This document shows positions 27,025 to 35,733 of a DNA stretch of 64,000 nt, piece after piece; position 1 is the stretch's first letter, and each line of letters starts with the position of its first letter. The notes under the pieces were generated by a model. That model was given only the letters and a program-made list of their open reading frames with translations, ran no database searches and was not told where the DNA came from. The position numbers were made by a program, and so were the translations under genes. Origin of the DNA: CADEEN01 sp963816315 (GTDB lineage: Bacteria; Pseudomonadota; Gammaproteobacteria; Burkholderiales; Burkholderiaceae_C); the NCBI GenBank assembly GCA_963816315.1, contig CAWFJZ010000044.1, positions 128,210 through 192,209 of the forward strand, written 5' to 3'.

Positions 27025-27074
27025 CCGTTCGCGCTGAGCCTGTCGAAGCGCTTCGACAAGCTCAGCGCGAACGG
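27025..27074. repeat. REP-like 50-bp palindrome, intergenic copy
   Basis: CCGTTCGCGCTGAGC... (27025) pairs with ...GCTCAGCGCGAACGG (27074) over 50 bases with a single C-A mismatch (27040/27059) and no loop. The core TGTCGAAGC/GCTTCGACA is shared with the copy at 28610-28691. It lies between the CoA-transferase and Bug protein genes, so it can form a strong hairpin within the operon mRNA. Confidence 0.8.
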
Positions 27075-27100
27075 AGGTACGAGCAGGATCGACAGACACG

Positions 27101-28075
27101 ATGTTCAGTTCCAGCACCCGCCGCACGTTGATGGCAGCCGCATTGACGGCGCTGTTGACAGCGCCCGCGTTCGCGCAAGTCGGCGAGAAGACAGTCAAAT
27201 TCATCCTGCCCAACGCCACCGGCAGCGGCGTCGATGCGATCACGCGCGCGGCGCAGCCGGCGCTGGCCAAGGCGCTCGGCGCGGCGATCGTCGTCGATAA
27301 CCAGCCGGGGGCCGGCGGCATCGTCGGCTTGCAGGCGCTGGCCAAGTCGGCGCCGGACGGCATGACGCTGTCGATCGTTTCCAACAACGTCGTCATCCTG
27401 CCGAGCGTCTTCAAGAGCGTGCCGTTCGACATGCCGGGCGACTTCACGCCGATCGCCGTCATCGGCGCGACGCCGATCGTCATCGTCGTCAACCCGGCCA
27501 AGGTCAGCGCGACGAATCACAAGGAATTCGCCGCGCTGCTGAAGAGCAAGCCCGGCGAGTTCAACTACGGCTCGGGCGGCAACGGCACCATCCTGCACCT
27601 CACCGGCGAGCAGTACGTCGGCGAGGTCGGTGCGACGGCGCGCCACATTCCGTACAAGGGCGTGGGGCCGATGGTCACCGACCTGATCGGCGGCCAGATC
27701 GACTTCGGCACGCTGGCGCTGCCGAGCGTGCAGCAGCACATCAAGAGCGGCGCTTTACGCGCCATCGGCGTCGGTGGCGCGCAGCGCACGCCGGCGGCGC
27801 CGGAGATCCCGACGATCGCCGAGCAGGGCTCGCCGAACTACGTCGTCGAGGCTTGGTTCGGCGTGCTCGGCCCCAAGGGCATGAGCGCGGCCGACGTGAA
27901 GCGCGTGCATGAAGCGCTGGTGGCCGCGTTCAACGACCCGGCGGTGAAAGAAGCGATGGTCAAACAAGGCAACACGATCAACATCAGTACGAGCGAGGTC
28001 GCGCAGACCTATTTCCGCAGCGAGAAAGAGAAGTACGCCAAGCTGGTGAAGAAGGCGGGGATCGAGTTGCAGTGA
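27101..28075 (+). CDS. Bug-family (TctC) substrate-binding protein
   Basis: Periplasmic binding protein of tripartite tricarboxylate transport type, 324 residues. The signal peptide MFSSSTRRTLMAAALTALLTAPAFA is residues 1-25. IVVDNQPGAGGIVGLQALAK and FNYGSGGNGTILHLTGEQ are Bug motifs around the carboxylate-binding loops. No TctA/TctB membrane genes are nearby, which is common for Bug proteins in Burkholderiales. It overlaps the next gene by 4 bases (GTGA), so it belongs to the catabolic operon and probably delivers its C5/C6 carboxylate substrate. Confidence 0.9.
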   Translation: MFSSSTRRTLMAAALTALLTAPAFAQVGEKTVKFILPNATGSGVDAITRAAQPALAKALGAAIVVDNQPGAGGIVGLQALAKSAPDGMTLSIVSNNVVILPSVFKSVPFDMPGDFTPIAVIGATPIVIVVNPAKVSATNHKEFAALLKSKPGEFNYGSGGNGTILHLTGEQYVGEVGATARHIPYKGVGPMVTDLIGGQIDFGTLALPSVQQHIKSGALRAIGVGGAQRTPAAPEIPTIAEQGSPNYVVEAWFGVLGPKGMSAADVKRVHEALVAAFNDPAVKEAMVKQGNTINISTSEVAQTYFRSEKEKYAKLVKKAGIELQ

Positions 28076-30063
28076 ACGCGCTGGCCTTTCGGCCACGGTT
28101 GCTGTTCCTCTGCGCCGACCCGGCGCTCGTCAGCGCGCAGCTCGAAGGCGCAGCGCTGTCGCTCGCTGCGGCGGCGCCGCTGCGCGACGACGTTTCCACC
28201 GACGAAATCACGCCGCTGCCGGCGATGGTGCACTTCGACGCCACGCTCGGCCGCCATGCGCACACCGGCTTCAAGGCCGGCGATCGGTTGCCGATCGCGC
28301 GCGATGCGCTGCGCAATGCCGGTGTCGAGGTCATCGTCGCCGGCAAGCGCTACGGCAAGGGCAGCTCGCGCGAGCACAGCGTGGTCGCCGAGCGCGCGGC
28401 GGGCATTCGGCTGGTGATCGCCGAGAGCTTCGAGCGCATCTACCGGCAGAACGCGGACAACGTCGGGTTGCTGACAAGCACGGACTTGTCGTTGGTGGAT
28501 CGCATCGCGCGGGGTGAAACGATCGAGCTCGACGAGTTGCTGCAAGGGCGCGATGCGCTGGCGGCGGCGATCGTGCGCGCCGGTGGGTTGTTGAAGTACG
28601 GGCACAACGCCGTTCGGGCTGAGCCTGTCGAAGCCCAGCCCTTCCTTCGACAAGCCGAGGACGATCGGGAAGACAAGCTCAGGGCAAACGGGGGTGGGGC
28701 GTTGACGCTGTTCGAGAAGATCGTGCACCGCCACACCCTCGGCGCGCTACTGCAACCCGGCGAGGGCGGCTTCGTGCGCGCCGACTTGCGCTTCATCCAC
28801 GAGTACTACACCGGCATGGCAGCGCACATGCTCGACGAAGCTTTCGGCAACGACCTCGCGTTGCACGAGCCCGAGACCATCGTCGCCTTCGAAGACCACC
28901 TGTCTTACGTGCACCGCAGCCCCGCGCACGTGAGCCAAGGCCTCGTCGGCGGTGTGCAGGGTTTGTCGCGGGCGCACCGCGCCTTCGTTGACAAGCACCG
29001 CCTCACGCACCACGGCTACCTGCAAGCGCTCGAAGCCGGCGACGAGGGCAACACCGGCAGCCAGGGCATCTCGCACGCGCTGGTGGCCGAGCGCTACGCG
29101 TTGCCGGGGCAGTTGATCGTCGGCACCGATTCGCACACGCCGCACAGCGGCGCCGTCGGCTGCGTGGCCTTTGGCGTCGGCACCACCGACATGGCCAACG
29201 CCTTCGTCACCGGCGCCGTGCGCTTCACGATGCCCGAGGTGCTGCGCATCGAATGCGCCGGCCTGCTGCCGCCGGGCGTGAGCGCGAAGGACTTGGTGCT
29301 GCACTTGCTCGCGCTGCCGGCGATGAAGCAGGGCGCGGGCGTCGGCCGCGTCTTCGAGTTCGGCGGCAGCGCGATCCGTGCGCTGGGCACCGACGAACGC
29401 GCGACGCTGACCAACATGACGGCTGAGTTGGGCGGCTTCACCGGCATCGTCGAGCCCGATGACGAGACGGTGCGCTATCTGCACGAGCGCCGCGGCATCG
29501 CCTTCACGCTCGAGCCGTGGATGAAGAGCGACGAGGGCGCGCGCTACGCGGCGACGATCGGCGTCGATTGCAACCGGCTGAGCCCGATGGTCGCGCGCCC
29601 GGGCGACCCGGGCCGTGGCGTGCCGCTGTCGCAGTTGAGCGAGCGGCCACGCATCGACATCGCCTACGGCGGCTCCTGCACCGCCGGCAAGCGCGAAGAC
29701 TTCGATCAGTACCACGCGGTGCTGGCCTGGGCCGCCGCGCGCGGGCTGCGTTCGAAGGCGACGCTGTACCTGCAGTTCGGCACGACCGCCGTGCGCGACT
29801 ACTGCACCGCGCGCGGCTACCTGCCCACGTTCGAGGCCGTCGGCGCCGAAATGCTGCAACCGGCCTGCGGTGCCTGCGCGAACTGCGGGCCCGGCGCTTC
29901 GACCGCCGATGAACAAGTGACGGTGAGCGCGATCAACCGCAACTTCCCTGGCCGCTCCGGGCCTGGCAGCGTCTGGCTCGCCAGCCCGGCGACCGTGGCG
30001 GCGAGCGCGATCGCCGGGCGCCTGCAGTCGTTTGCGGAGTTGAAGCAGCAAGACAAGTCCTGA
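28072..30063 (+). CDS. Aconitase-family hydratase, swivel domain first, with repeat-encoded linker
   Basis: 663 residues, starting at GTG 28072 (GTGA overlap). The N-terminal swivel (LeuD-like) domain, about 30-175, has DDVSTDEITP and GKRYGKGSSREHSVVAERAA. A linker at about 180-207 is encoded by a REP-like repeat. The LeuC-like catalytic domain from about 210 has GTDSHTPHSGAVGCVAFGVG, EFGGSAIRALGTDERAT, and iron-sulfur cysteines in YGGSCTAGKRED and PACGACANCGPG. The order swivel-then-catalytic is the reverse of AcnA and resembles AcnB without its HEAT domain. A separate leuCD pair exists at 46-48 kb, so leucine synthesis is not its job. I infer a catabolic hydratase/isomerase (citraconate, 2-methylmalate or a homologue); the substrate is unproven. 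Confidence 0.85.
   Translation: MNALAFRPRLLFLCADPALVSAQLEGAALSLAAAAPLRDDVSTDEITPLPAMVHFDATLGRHAHTGFKAGDRLPIARDALRNAGVEVIVAGKRYGKGSSREHSVVAERAAGIRLVIAESFERIYRQNADNVGLLTSTDLSLVDRIARGETIELDELLQGRDALAAAIVRAGGLLKYGHNAVRAEPVEAQPFLRQAEDDREDKLRANGGGALTLFEKIVHRHTLGALLQPGEGGFVRADLRFIHEYYTGMAAHMLDEAFGNDLALHEPETIVAFEDHLSYVHRSPAHVSQGLVGGVQGLSRAHRAFVDKHRLTHHGYLQALEAGDEGNTGSQGISHALVAERYALPGQLIVGTDSHTPHSGAVGCVAFGVGTTDMANAFVTGAVRFTMPEVLRIECAGLLPPGVSAKDLVLHLLALPAMKQGAGVGRVFEFGGSAIRALGTDERATLTNMTAELGGFTGIVEPDDETVRYLHERRGIAFTLEPWMKSDEGARYAATIGVDCNRLSPMVARPGDPGRGVPLSQLSERPRIDIAYGGSCTAGKREDFDQYHAVLAWAAARGLRSKATLYLQFGTTAVRDYCTARGYLPTFEAVGAEMLQPACGACANCGPGASTADEQVTVSAINRNFPGRSGPGSVWLASPATVAASAIAGRLQSFAELKQQDKS
28610..28691. 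repeat. REP-like repeat inside a coding sequence
   Basis: CCGTTCGGGCTGAGCCTGTC at the left end and GACAAGCTCAGGGCAAACGG at the right end match the arms of the 27025 palindrome, with extra internal sequence containing CTTCGACAAG. It is read through in frame as VRAEPVEAQPFLRQAEDDRE and on, exactly between the two enzyme domains. Confidence 0.75.
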
Positions 30064-30117
30064 GGCGGTCTGCGGGCTTTGTGCTTACAGTGCCCGCTTC
30101 TCAAAGGAGATCGCCTC

Positions 30118-31720
30118 ATGAACCTCGCTCCTCTTGCGTCGCGTTGCACGTGCGTGCTGGCCGCCGCGGTCGCCTTCGCGCTGCCCGCCGCCGCCAAGAC
30201 CCTCGTCTATTGCTCCGAAGGCTCGCCGGAGAACTTCACGCCGGCGCTGAACACCACCGGCACCAGCTTCGACGCCGCGCGGCCGGTGTACGACAAGCTG
30301 ACCGAGTTCAAGCGCGGCTCGACGCAGGTCGAGCCCGGCCTGGCCGAGAGCTGGACGGTGTCGCCCGACAGCAAGGTCTTCACTTTCAAGCTGAGGAAGG
30401 GCGTCAAGTTCCACTCGGGCGTCAACGGCTTCAAGCCGACGCGCGACTTCAACGCCGACGACGTGATCTTCTCGTTCGAGCGCCAATGGAAAGAGGCGCA
30501 CCCCTACGCCAAGGTCTCCGGCGGCAAGTACGACTACTTCGCCGACATGGGCTTCAAGGACGACCTGGTGTCGATCGAGAAGGTCGATCCGCTGACGGTG
30601 CGCATGACGTTCAAGAACCCGAACGTGACGATGCTCGCCAATCTGGCGATGGACTTCGCGAGCATCCATTCGGCCGAGTACGCGGCGATGCTCGACAAGG
30701 CCGGCAAGAAGGAGCAGCTCGACCAGTTCCCTGTGGGCACCGGGTCCGTTCTCGTTCGTCACCTACCAGAAGGACGCGGTGATCCGCTACAAGGCCAACC
30801 CCGGCTACTGGGGCGAGAAGGCGCTGGTCGATGACCTCGTCTATGCGATCACGCCGGACCCGACGGCGCGCTACAGCAAGATGAAGGCGGGCGAGTGCCA
30901 CTTCGTCATCGCGCCGCGCCCGGCCGATCTGCCCGAGATGCAGAAAGACGCCAGCCTGCGCGTCATCAACCAGCCGGGCCTGAACATCGCCTACTGGGCG
31001 TTCAACACGCAAAAGCCGCCGTTCGACAAGAAGGAAGTGCGTCAAGCCATGAGCATGGCGATCGACAAGGCGGCGATCATCAAGGACGTGTACCTCGGCG
31101 CAGGGCAGTCGGCGAAGAACCTGATCCCGCCGACGCTGTGGTCGTACAACGAAGCGGTGAAGGACTATCCGTTCGACTCGGCCAAAGCGAAGGACATGCT
31201 GGCCAAGGCGGGCGTGAAGACGCCGCTCGAGATCGACCTCTGGTACATGCCGGTGCAGCGGCCGTACAACCCGAACGCCAAGCGCATCGCCGAGATGATG
31301 CAGGCCGACCTGGCCAAGGTCGGCGTCAACGCCAAGCTCGTCACCTTCGAGTGGGGCGAGTACCGCAAGCGCATGCAGCAGGGCGAGCACGTCACCGGCA
31401 TGCTCGGCTGGACGGGCGACAACGGCGACCCGGACAACTTCTTCTTCCTGCGCGGCTGCGAAGCGGCGCGGCCGGGCGGGCAGAACCTGTCGAAGTGGTG
31501 CAACAAGGAATTCGACGACCGTCTGGTCAAGGCGCGCACGCTCGCCGACGTGAAGGAGCGCACCAAGCTCTACGCGGAGATGCAGGTCATCGAGCACGAC
31601 GACGCGCCCGACATGAAGATCGCGCATTCGGTCGTCTATGAGGTGATGCGCAAGGAAGTCACGGGCTACAAGCAGAGCCCGTTCGGCTCGCATCAGTTCA
31701 ATGGGGTGGAGTTGAAGTAA
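30118..31720 (+). CDS. dppA: Dipeptide ABC transporter substrate-binding protein (one frameshift)
   Basis: About 533 residues when repaired, the same length as E. coli DppA. The signal peptide is residues about 1-24. The mature start KTLVYCSEGSPENFTPALNT is very DppA-like, and later KNLIPPTLWSYN, DLWYMPVQRPYNPNAKR and GMLGWTGDNGDPDNFF follow the family closely. The frame breaks at 30742-30744, where GGG replaces GG: dropping one G gives PVGTGPFSFVTYQKDAVIRYKA. AAAGGAGA lies ahead of ATG 30118. It is the first gene of dppABCDF. Confidence 0.93.
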
Positions 31721-31739
31721 CGCTTCGCCGCGGCGCCGC

Positions 31740-32750
31740 TTGATCCGCTACCTGCTGCGCCGCTTGGCGCTGACCATCCCGACCTTCATCGCGCTGATGT
31801 TCGTCACCTTCGTGGCGATCCGGCTCGTGCCCGGCGATCCGGTGGAGGTGCGTGTCGGCGAGCGCGGCATCTCGGCCGAGCGCCTGGCGCAGTTCCGCCA
31901 TGAGCTCGGCCTCGACCAGCCGGTGTGGAAGCAGTTCCTCGACTACATGGGGCAGTTGCTGCAAGGCGACTTCGGCACCTCGCTATCGACCAACGCCAAG
32001 GTGCTGCACGAGTTCCTGACGCTGTTCCCGGCGACGCTCGAACTCGGTCTGTTCGCGATGATCTTCGCGACCCTGATCGGCGTGCCGGCCGGCGCGATCG
32101 CCGCCGCGCGCCGCGGCACCTTGTTCGACCAGACGCTGATGGGCCTGTCGGTCACCGGCTACTCGATGCCGATCTTCTGGTGGGGCTTGTTGTTGATCAT
32201 GTTCGTCGGCGAGCGCTGGGGGCTGACGCCGGTGTCGGGCCGCATCGATCTGATCAAGCACTACATCGAGCCCGTCACCGGCTTCATGGTCATCGACGGG
32301 TGGCTGTCGGGGCAGGCCGGTGCGGTCAAGGATGCCCTGCACCACCTCGTGCTGCCGGGCATCGTGCTCGGCACGATTCCGCTGGCGGTGATCGCGCGCA
32401 TGACGCGTTCGTCGATGCTCGAAGTGTTGAGCGAAGACTATGTGCGCACCGCGCGCGCGAAGGGGCTGCCGGCGTGGCGCGTGATCGGCTTGCATGCGTT
32501 GCGCAACGCGATGATCCCGGTCATCACGGTCATCGGCCTGCAGGTCGGCACGCTGATGGCCGGCGCGGTGCTCACCGAAACCATCTTCTCGTGGCCGGGC
32601 GTCGGCAAGTGGCTGATCGAGTCGATCGGGCGGCGCGACTATCCGGCGTTGCAGGGCGGCGTGATGCTGATCTCGACGCTCGTGATCCTCGTCAATCTCG
32701 CCGTCGACCTGACCTACGGCTTGATCAACCCCAGGATTCGTCATGCTTGA
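31740..32750 (+). CDS. dppB: Dipeptide ABC transporter permease
   Basis: 336 residues. MIRYLLRRLALTIPTFIALM opens the DppB/OppB family, whose N-terminal helix is followed by VRLVPGDPVE-type sequence. The EAA-type loop is DYVRTARAKGLPAWRVIGLHALRNAMIPV, and several hydrophobic helices follow. It starts at TTG 31740, 19 bases after dppA, which fits the conserved N terminus. It overlaps dppC by 8 bases. Confidence 0.92.
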   Translation: MIRYLLRRLALTIPTFIALMFVTFVAIRLVPGDPVEVRVGERGISAERLAQFRHELGLDQPVWKQFLDYMGQLLQGDFGTSLSTNAKVLHEFLTLFPATLELGLFAMIFATLIGVPAGAIAAARRGTLFDQTLMGLSVTGYSMPIFWWGLLLIMFVGERWGLTPVSGRIDLIKHYIEPVTGFMVIDGWLSGQAGAVKDALHHLVLPGIVLGTIPLAVIARMTRSSMLEVLSEDYVRTARAKGLPAWRVIGLHALRNAMIPVITVIGLQVGTLMAGAVLTETIFSWPGVGKWLIESIGRRDYPALQGGVMLISTLVILVNLAVDLTYGLINPRIRHA

Positions 32751-33636
32751 CGCGGCGTTGCCGGCACCGCCGTCGGTCTCTCCCCTGCGATCGTTCTGGC
32801 TTGCCTTTCGCGAAAACCGCGGCGCGGTGATCGGCCTCGCGATCGTGTCGCTGATCGTTCTCGTCGCGATCTTCGCCGACGTGCTCGCGCCGTACCCACC
32901 GAACGAGCAGTTCCGCGACGCGGTGCGCGCGGCGCCGGCGTGGGCCGAGGGCGGCTCGATGCGCTTCGTGCTCGGCACGGACAGCCTGGGCCGCGACATG
33001 CTGTCGCGCCTGATGCACGGCGCGCGCATCTCGCTGTTCATCGGCCTGTCGGTGATGAGCGTGTCCTTCGTCATCGGCGTGCTGCTCGGGCTGGCCTGCG
33101 CGTCGCTCGGCTCTGCCGTCGATGTCGCGGTCACGCGCGTGATGGACCTGATCATGGCCGTGCCGAGCCTCGTGCTCGCGATCCTCGTCGTCGCGGTGCT
33201 CGGGCCGAGCCTGACGAACACGATCGTCGCAGTGACGATCGTCTATCTGCCGCGCTACGTGCGCCTCGTGCGCGCTTCGGCGCTGGCCGAGTTGAGCAAG
33301 GACTACGTGATCGCCGCGCGTGTGGCCGGCGTGCGGCCGTGGCGCTTGATGTTCGTCACCGTGCTGCCGAACTGCCTGGCGCCGCTGATCGTGCAAGCCG
33401 CACTCGGCGTCTCGGACGCGATCCTCGAAGCGGCGGCGCTCGGCTTCCTCGGCCTCGGTGCGCAGCCGCCGACGGCCGAGTGGGGCACGATGCTCGCCGA
33501 CGCGCGCGAGTTCATCCGCTCGAACCCGTGGCTGGTGACGCTGCCGGGGTTGGCGATCCTGATCACGGTGGTGTCGATCAATCTCGCCGGCGACGGGCTG
33601 CGCGATGCGCTCGATCCGAAGATGAGGAGGTCATGA
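32743..33636 (+). CDS. dppC: Dipeptide ABC transporter permease
   Basis: 297 residues. SFWLAFRENRGAVIGLAIV is the OppC/DppC N-terminal segment, then HLGTDxLGRD-type sequence LGTDSLGRDMLSRLMHGARI, and the ATPase-contacting loop DYVIAARVAGVRPWRLMFVTVLPN. It overlaps dppB at the start and dppD at the end (ATGA), so the set is tightly coupled. Confidence 0.92.
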   Translation: MLDAALPAPPSVSPLRSFWLAFRENRGAVIGLAIVSLIVLVAIFADVLAPYPPNEQFRDAVRAAPAWAEGGSMRFVLGTDSLGRDMLSRLMHGARISLFIGLSVMSVSFVIGVLLGLACASLGSAVDVAVTRVMDLIMAVPSLVLAILVVAVLGPSLTNTIVAVTIVYLPRYVRLVRASALAELSKDYVIAARVAGVRPWRLMFVTVLPNCLAPLIVQAALGVSDAILEAAALGFLGLGAQPPTAEWGTMLADAREFIRSNPWLVTLPGLAILITVVSINLAGDGLRDALDPKMRRS

Positions 33637-34628
33637 ACGCACTGTTGGACGTTCAAGGGCTGTCGGTCACCTTCGCCACGCGCGCCGGCCCGTTCACCGC
33701 CGTCGATGACATCGACATCGCCGTCGATCGCAACGAGGTGGTGGCGATCGTCGGCGAGTCCGGCTCGGGCAAGTCGGTGGCGATGCTGGCCGTGATGGGC
33801 CTGCTGCCGTGGACGGCGAAGGTGCACGCGCGCCGCATGGCCTTCGACGGCGCCGACCTGCTGACGCTCACGCCGCGCGCCCGCCGAGACCTCGTCGGCC
33901 GCGACCTGGCGATGGTGTTCCAGGAGCCGATGTCGTCGCTGAATCCCTGCTTCACCGTCGGCTACCAGATCGGCGAAGCGCTGGCGACGCATCTGCCCGA
34001 CCTCGACCGCCAGGCGAGACGCGCGCGCGTGATCGAACTGCTCGACCTGGTCGGCATCCCCGACGCCGCACGCCGCGCACGCGCCTTCCCGCACCAGCTC
34101 TCCGGCGGCATGTGCCAGCGCGTGATGATCGCGATGGCGCTGGCCTGCAAGCCGCGCCTGCTGATCGCCGACGAGCCGACGACCGCGCTCGACGTGACGA
34201 TCCAGGCGCAGATCCTCGACCTGCTGCTGGCGCTGCAACGCGACACCGGCATGGGCCTGGTGCTGATCACGCACGACCTCGGCGTCGTTGCCGAGATGGC
34301 CGATCGCGTGACGGTGCAATACGCCGGACGGCAGGTCGAGTCGGCGCGCGCCGCCGATCTGTTCGCCGACCCGCACCATCCGTACACCGCAGCCTTGCTC
34401 GCCGCGCTGCCCGAGCATGCGAAGGGCCGCACGCTGGCCGCGATTCCCGGCGTCGTGCCGGGTCCGCTCGACCGTCCTGCGGGTTGCCTGTTCTCGCCGC
34501 GCTGCGCGTTCGCGAATGCGCGTTGCCACGCCGAGCCGCCGGCCCACGCGAGCGCTGCGCTCGGCCGCGCGCTGTGCCACACGCCGCTCGTGCGCGGCAC
34601 GCCGTTGCCCTCGCATGAGGCGGCGTGA
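33633..34628 (+). CDS. dppD: Dipeptide ABC transporter ATPase
   Basis: 331 residues. Walker A is GESGSGKSVAMLAVMGLL, the signature LSGGMCQRVMIAMALA and Walker B LLIADEPTTALDVTIQAQ. The C-terminal oligopeptide/dipeptide extension holds the cysteines CLFSPRCAFANARC that ligate an iron-sulfur cluster in this family. GAGGAGG precedes ATG 33633. A longer in-frame reading from 32940 is a shadow of dppC. Confidence 0.92.
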   Translation: MNALLDVQGLSVTFATRAGPFTAVDDIDIAVDRNEVVAIVGESGSGKSVAMLAVMGLLPWTAKVHARRMAFDGADLLTLTPRARRDLVGRDLAMVFQEPMSSLNPCFTVGYQIGEALATHLPDLDRQARRARVIELLDLVGIPDAARRARAFPHQLSGGMCQRVMIAMALACKPRLLIADEPTTALDVTIQAQILDLLLALQRDTGMGLVLITHDLGVVAEMADRVTVQYAGRQVESARAADLFADPHHPYTAALLAALPEHAKGRTLAAIPGVVPGPLDRPAGCLFSPRCAFANARCHAEPPAHASAALGRALCHTPLVRGTPLPSHEAA

Positions 34629-34686
34629 GCACGCGGGCCGCCCCAAATGCGAACGCTCCCGCTCGGCGGGATCGCCGCAAGGTGCC

Positions 34687-35658
34687 ATGACGGCGGCCGT
34701 GCTCGAAGCGCGCAACCTGTCGCGCCACTACAGCGTGCGCCGCGGCTTGTTCGCCAAGCCGGGCGTCGTCAGCGCGTTGAACGGCGTGTCGTTCTCGCTC
34801 GCCGCCGGCCGCACGCTCGCCGTCGTCGGCGAATCAGGCTGCGGCAAATCAACGCTGGCGCGCCTGCTGACGATGATCGAGACGCCGACCGCCGGCGCGC
34901 TGGCGATCGACGGCACCGACGTGACGACGCTCGACGCCGCTCAACGCCGCGAGTTGCGCCGCGCCGTGCAGATCGTCTTCCAGAACCCCTACGGCTCGCT
35001 GAATCCGCGCCAGACCGTCGCCGACGCGCTCGAAGAGCCGCTGCTCGTGCACGGCATGACCAACGCTGCCGAGCGCCGCGCGGCAGCGCGCGAGATGCTG
35101 CGCAAGGTCGGCCTGCGCGAAGAGTACGCCGAGCGTTACCCGCACATGTTCTCCGGCGGCCAGCGCCAGCGCATCGCGATCGCGCGGGCGTTGATGCTGC
35201 GCCCGCGCGTGCTCGTGCTCGACGAGCCGGTGTCGGCGCTCGACGTGTCGATCCGCGCCCAGGTATTGAACCTGCTGGCCGAGTTGCAGCAGGAGTTCGG
35301 CGTCGCTTATGTCTTCATCTCGCACGACCTGTCGGTGGTGCGCCATGTCGCCGACGAGGTGATGGTGATGTACCTCGGCCGCGTCGTCGAACATGGCCCG
35401 GCGGCGGCTGTGTTCGCGCAGCCGCGCCACCCGTACACGCAGGCGCTGCTGTCGGCCACGCCGACGGTGGATGCGGCGCTGCGCCGCGAGCGCATCTTGT
35501 TGAAAGGCGAGTTGCCGTCGCCATTGGCCTTGCCACGAGGCTGCACCTTTCACACCCGCTGCCCCTGGGCCGAACCAGCGTGTCGCGACGCCGAACCGAC
35601 GTTGCAGCCGCTCGTCGCGCAGCGCGTGGCCTGCTTCGTCGCCCATCGCGCCGCCTGA
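34687..35658 (+). CDS. dppF: Dipeptide ABC transporter ATPase
   Basis: 323 residues. Walker A is GESGCGKSTLARLLTMIE, the Q-loop QIVFQNPYGSLNPRQTV, the signature FSGGQRQRIAIARAL and Walker B VLVLDEPVSALDVSIRAQ. The C-terminal cysteine segment is GCTFHTRCPWAEPAC. It pairs with DppD to drive DppBC. It is separated from dppD by a 58-base gap with no evident terminator. ATG 34687 is chosen by homology. Confidence 0.92.
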   Translation: MTAAVLEARNLSRHYSVRRGLFAKPGVVSALNGVSFSLAAGRTLAVVGESGCGKSTLARLLTMIETPTAGALAIDGTDVTTLDAAQRRELRRAVQIVFQNPYGSLNPRQTVADALEEPLLVHGMTNAAERRAAAREMLRKVGLREEYAERYPHMFSGGQRQRIAIARALMLRPRVLVLDEPVSALDVSIRAQVLNLLAELQQEFGVAYVFISHDLSVVRHVADEVMVMYLGRVVEHGPAAAVFAQPRHPYTQALLSATPTVDAALRRERILLKGELPSPLALPRGCTFHTRCPWAEPACRDAEPTLQPLVAQRVACFVAHRAA

Positions 35659-35733
35659 CGCCACCCCGCGAACTTGTTCGAGCGCGGGAAAGCCCGCCGA
35701 GGAACCTCGTTGTTCGGCGTCTAAACTGCCCGC

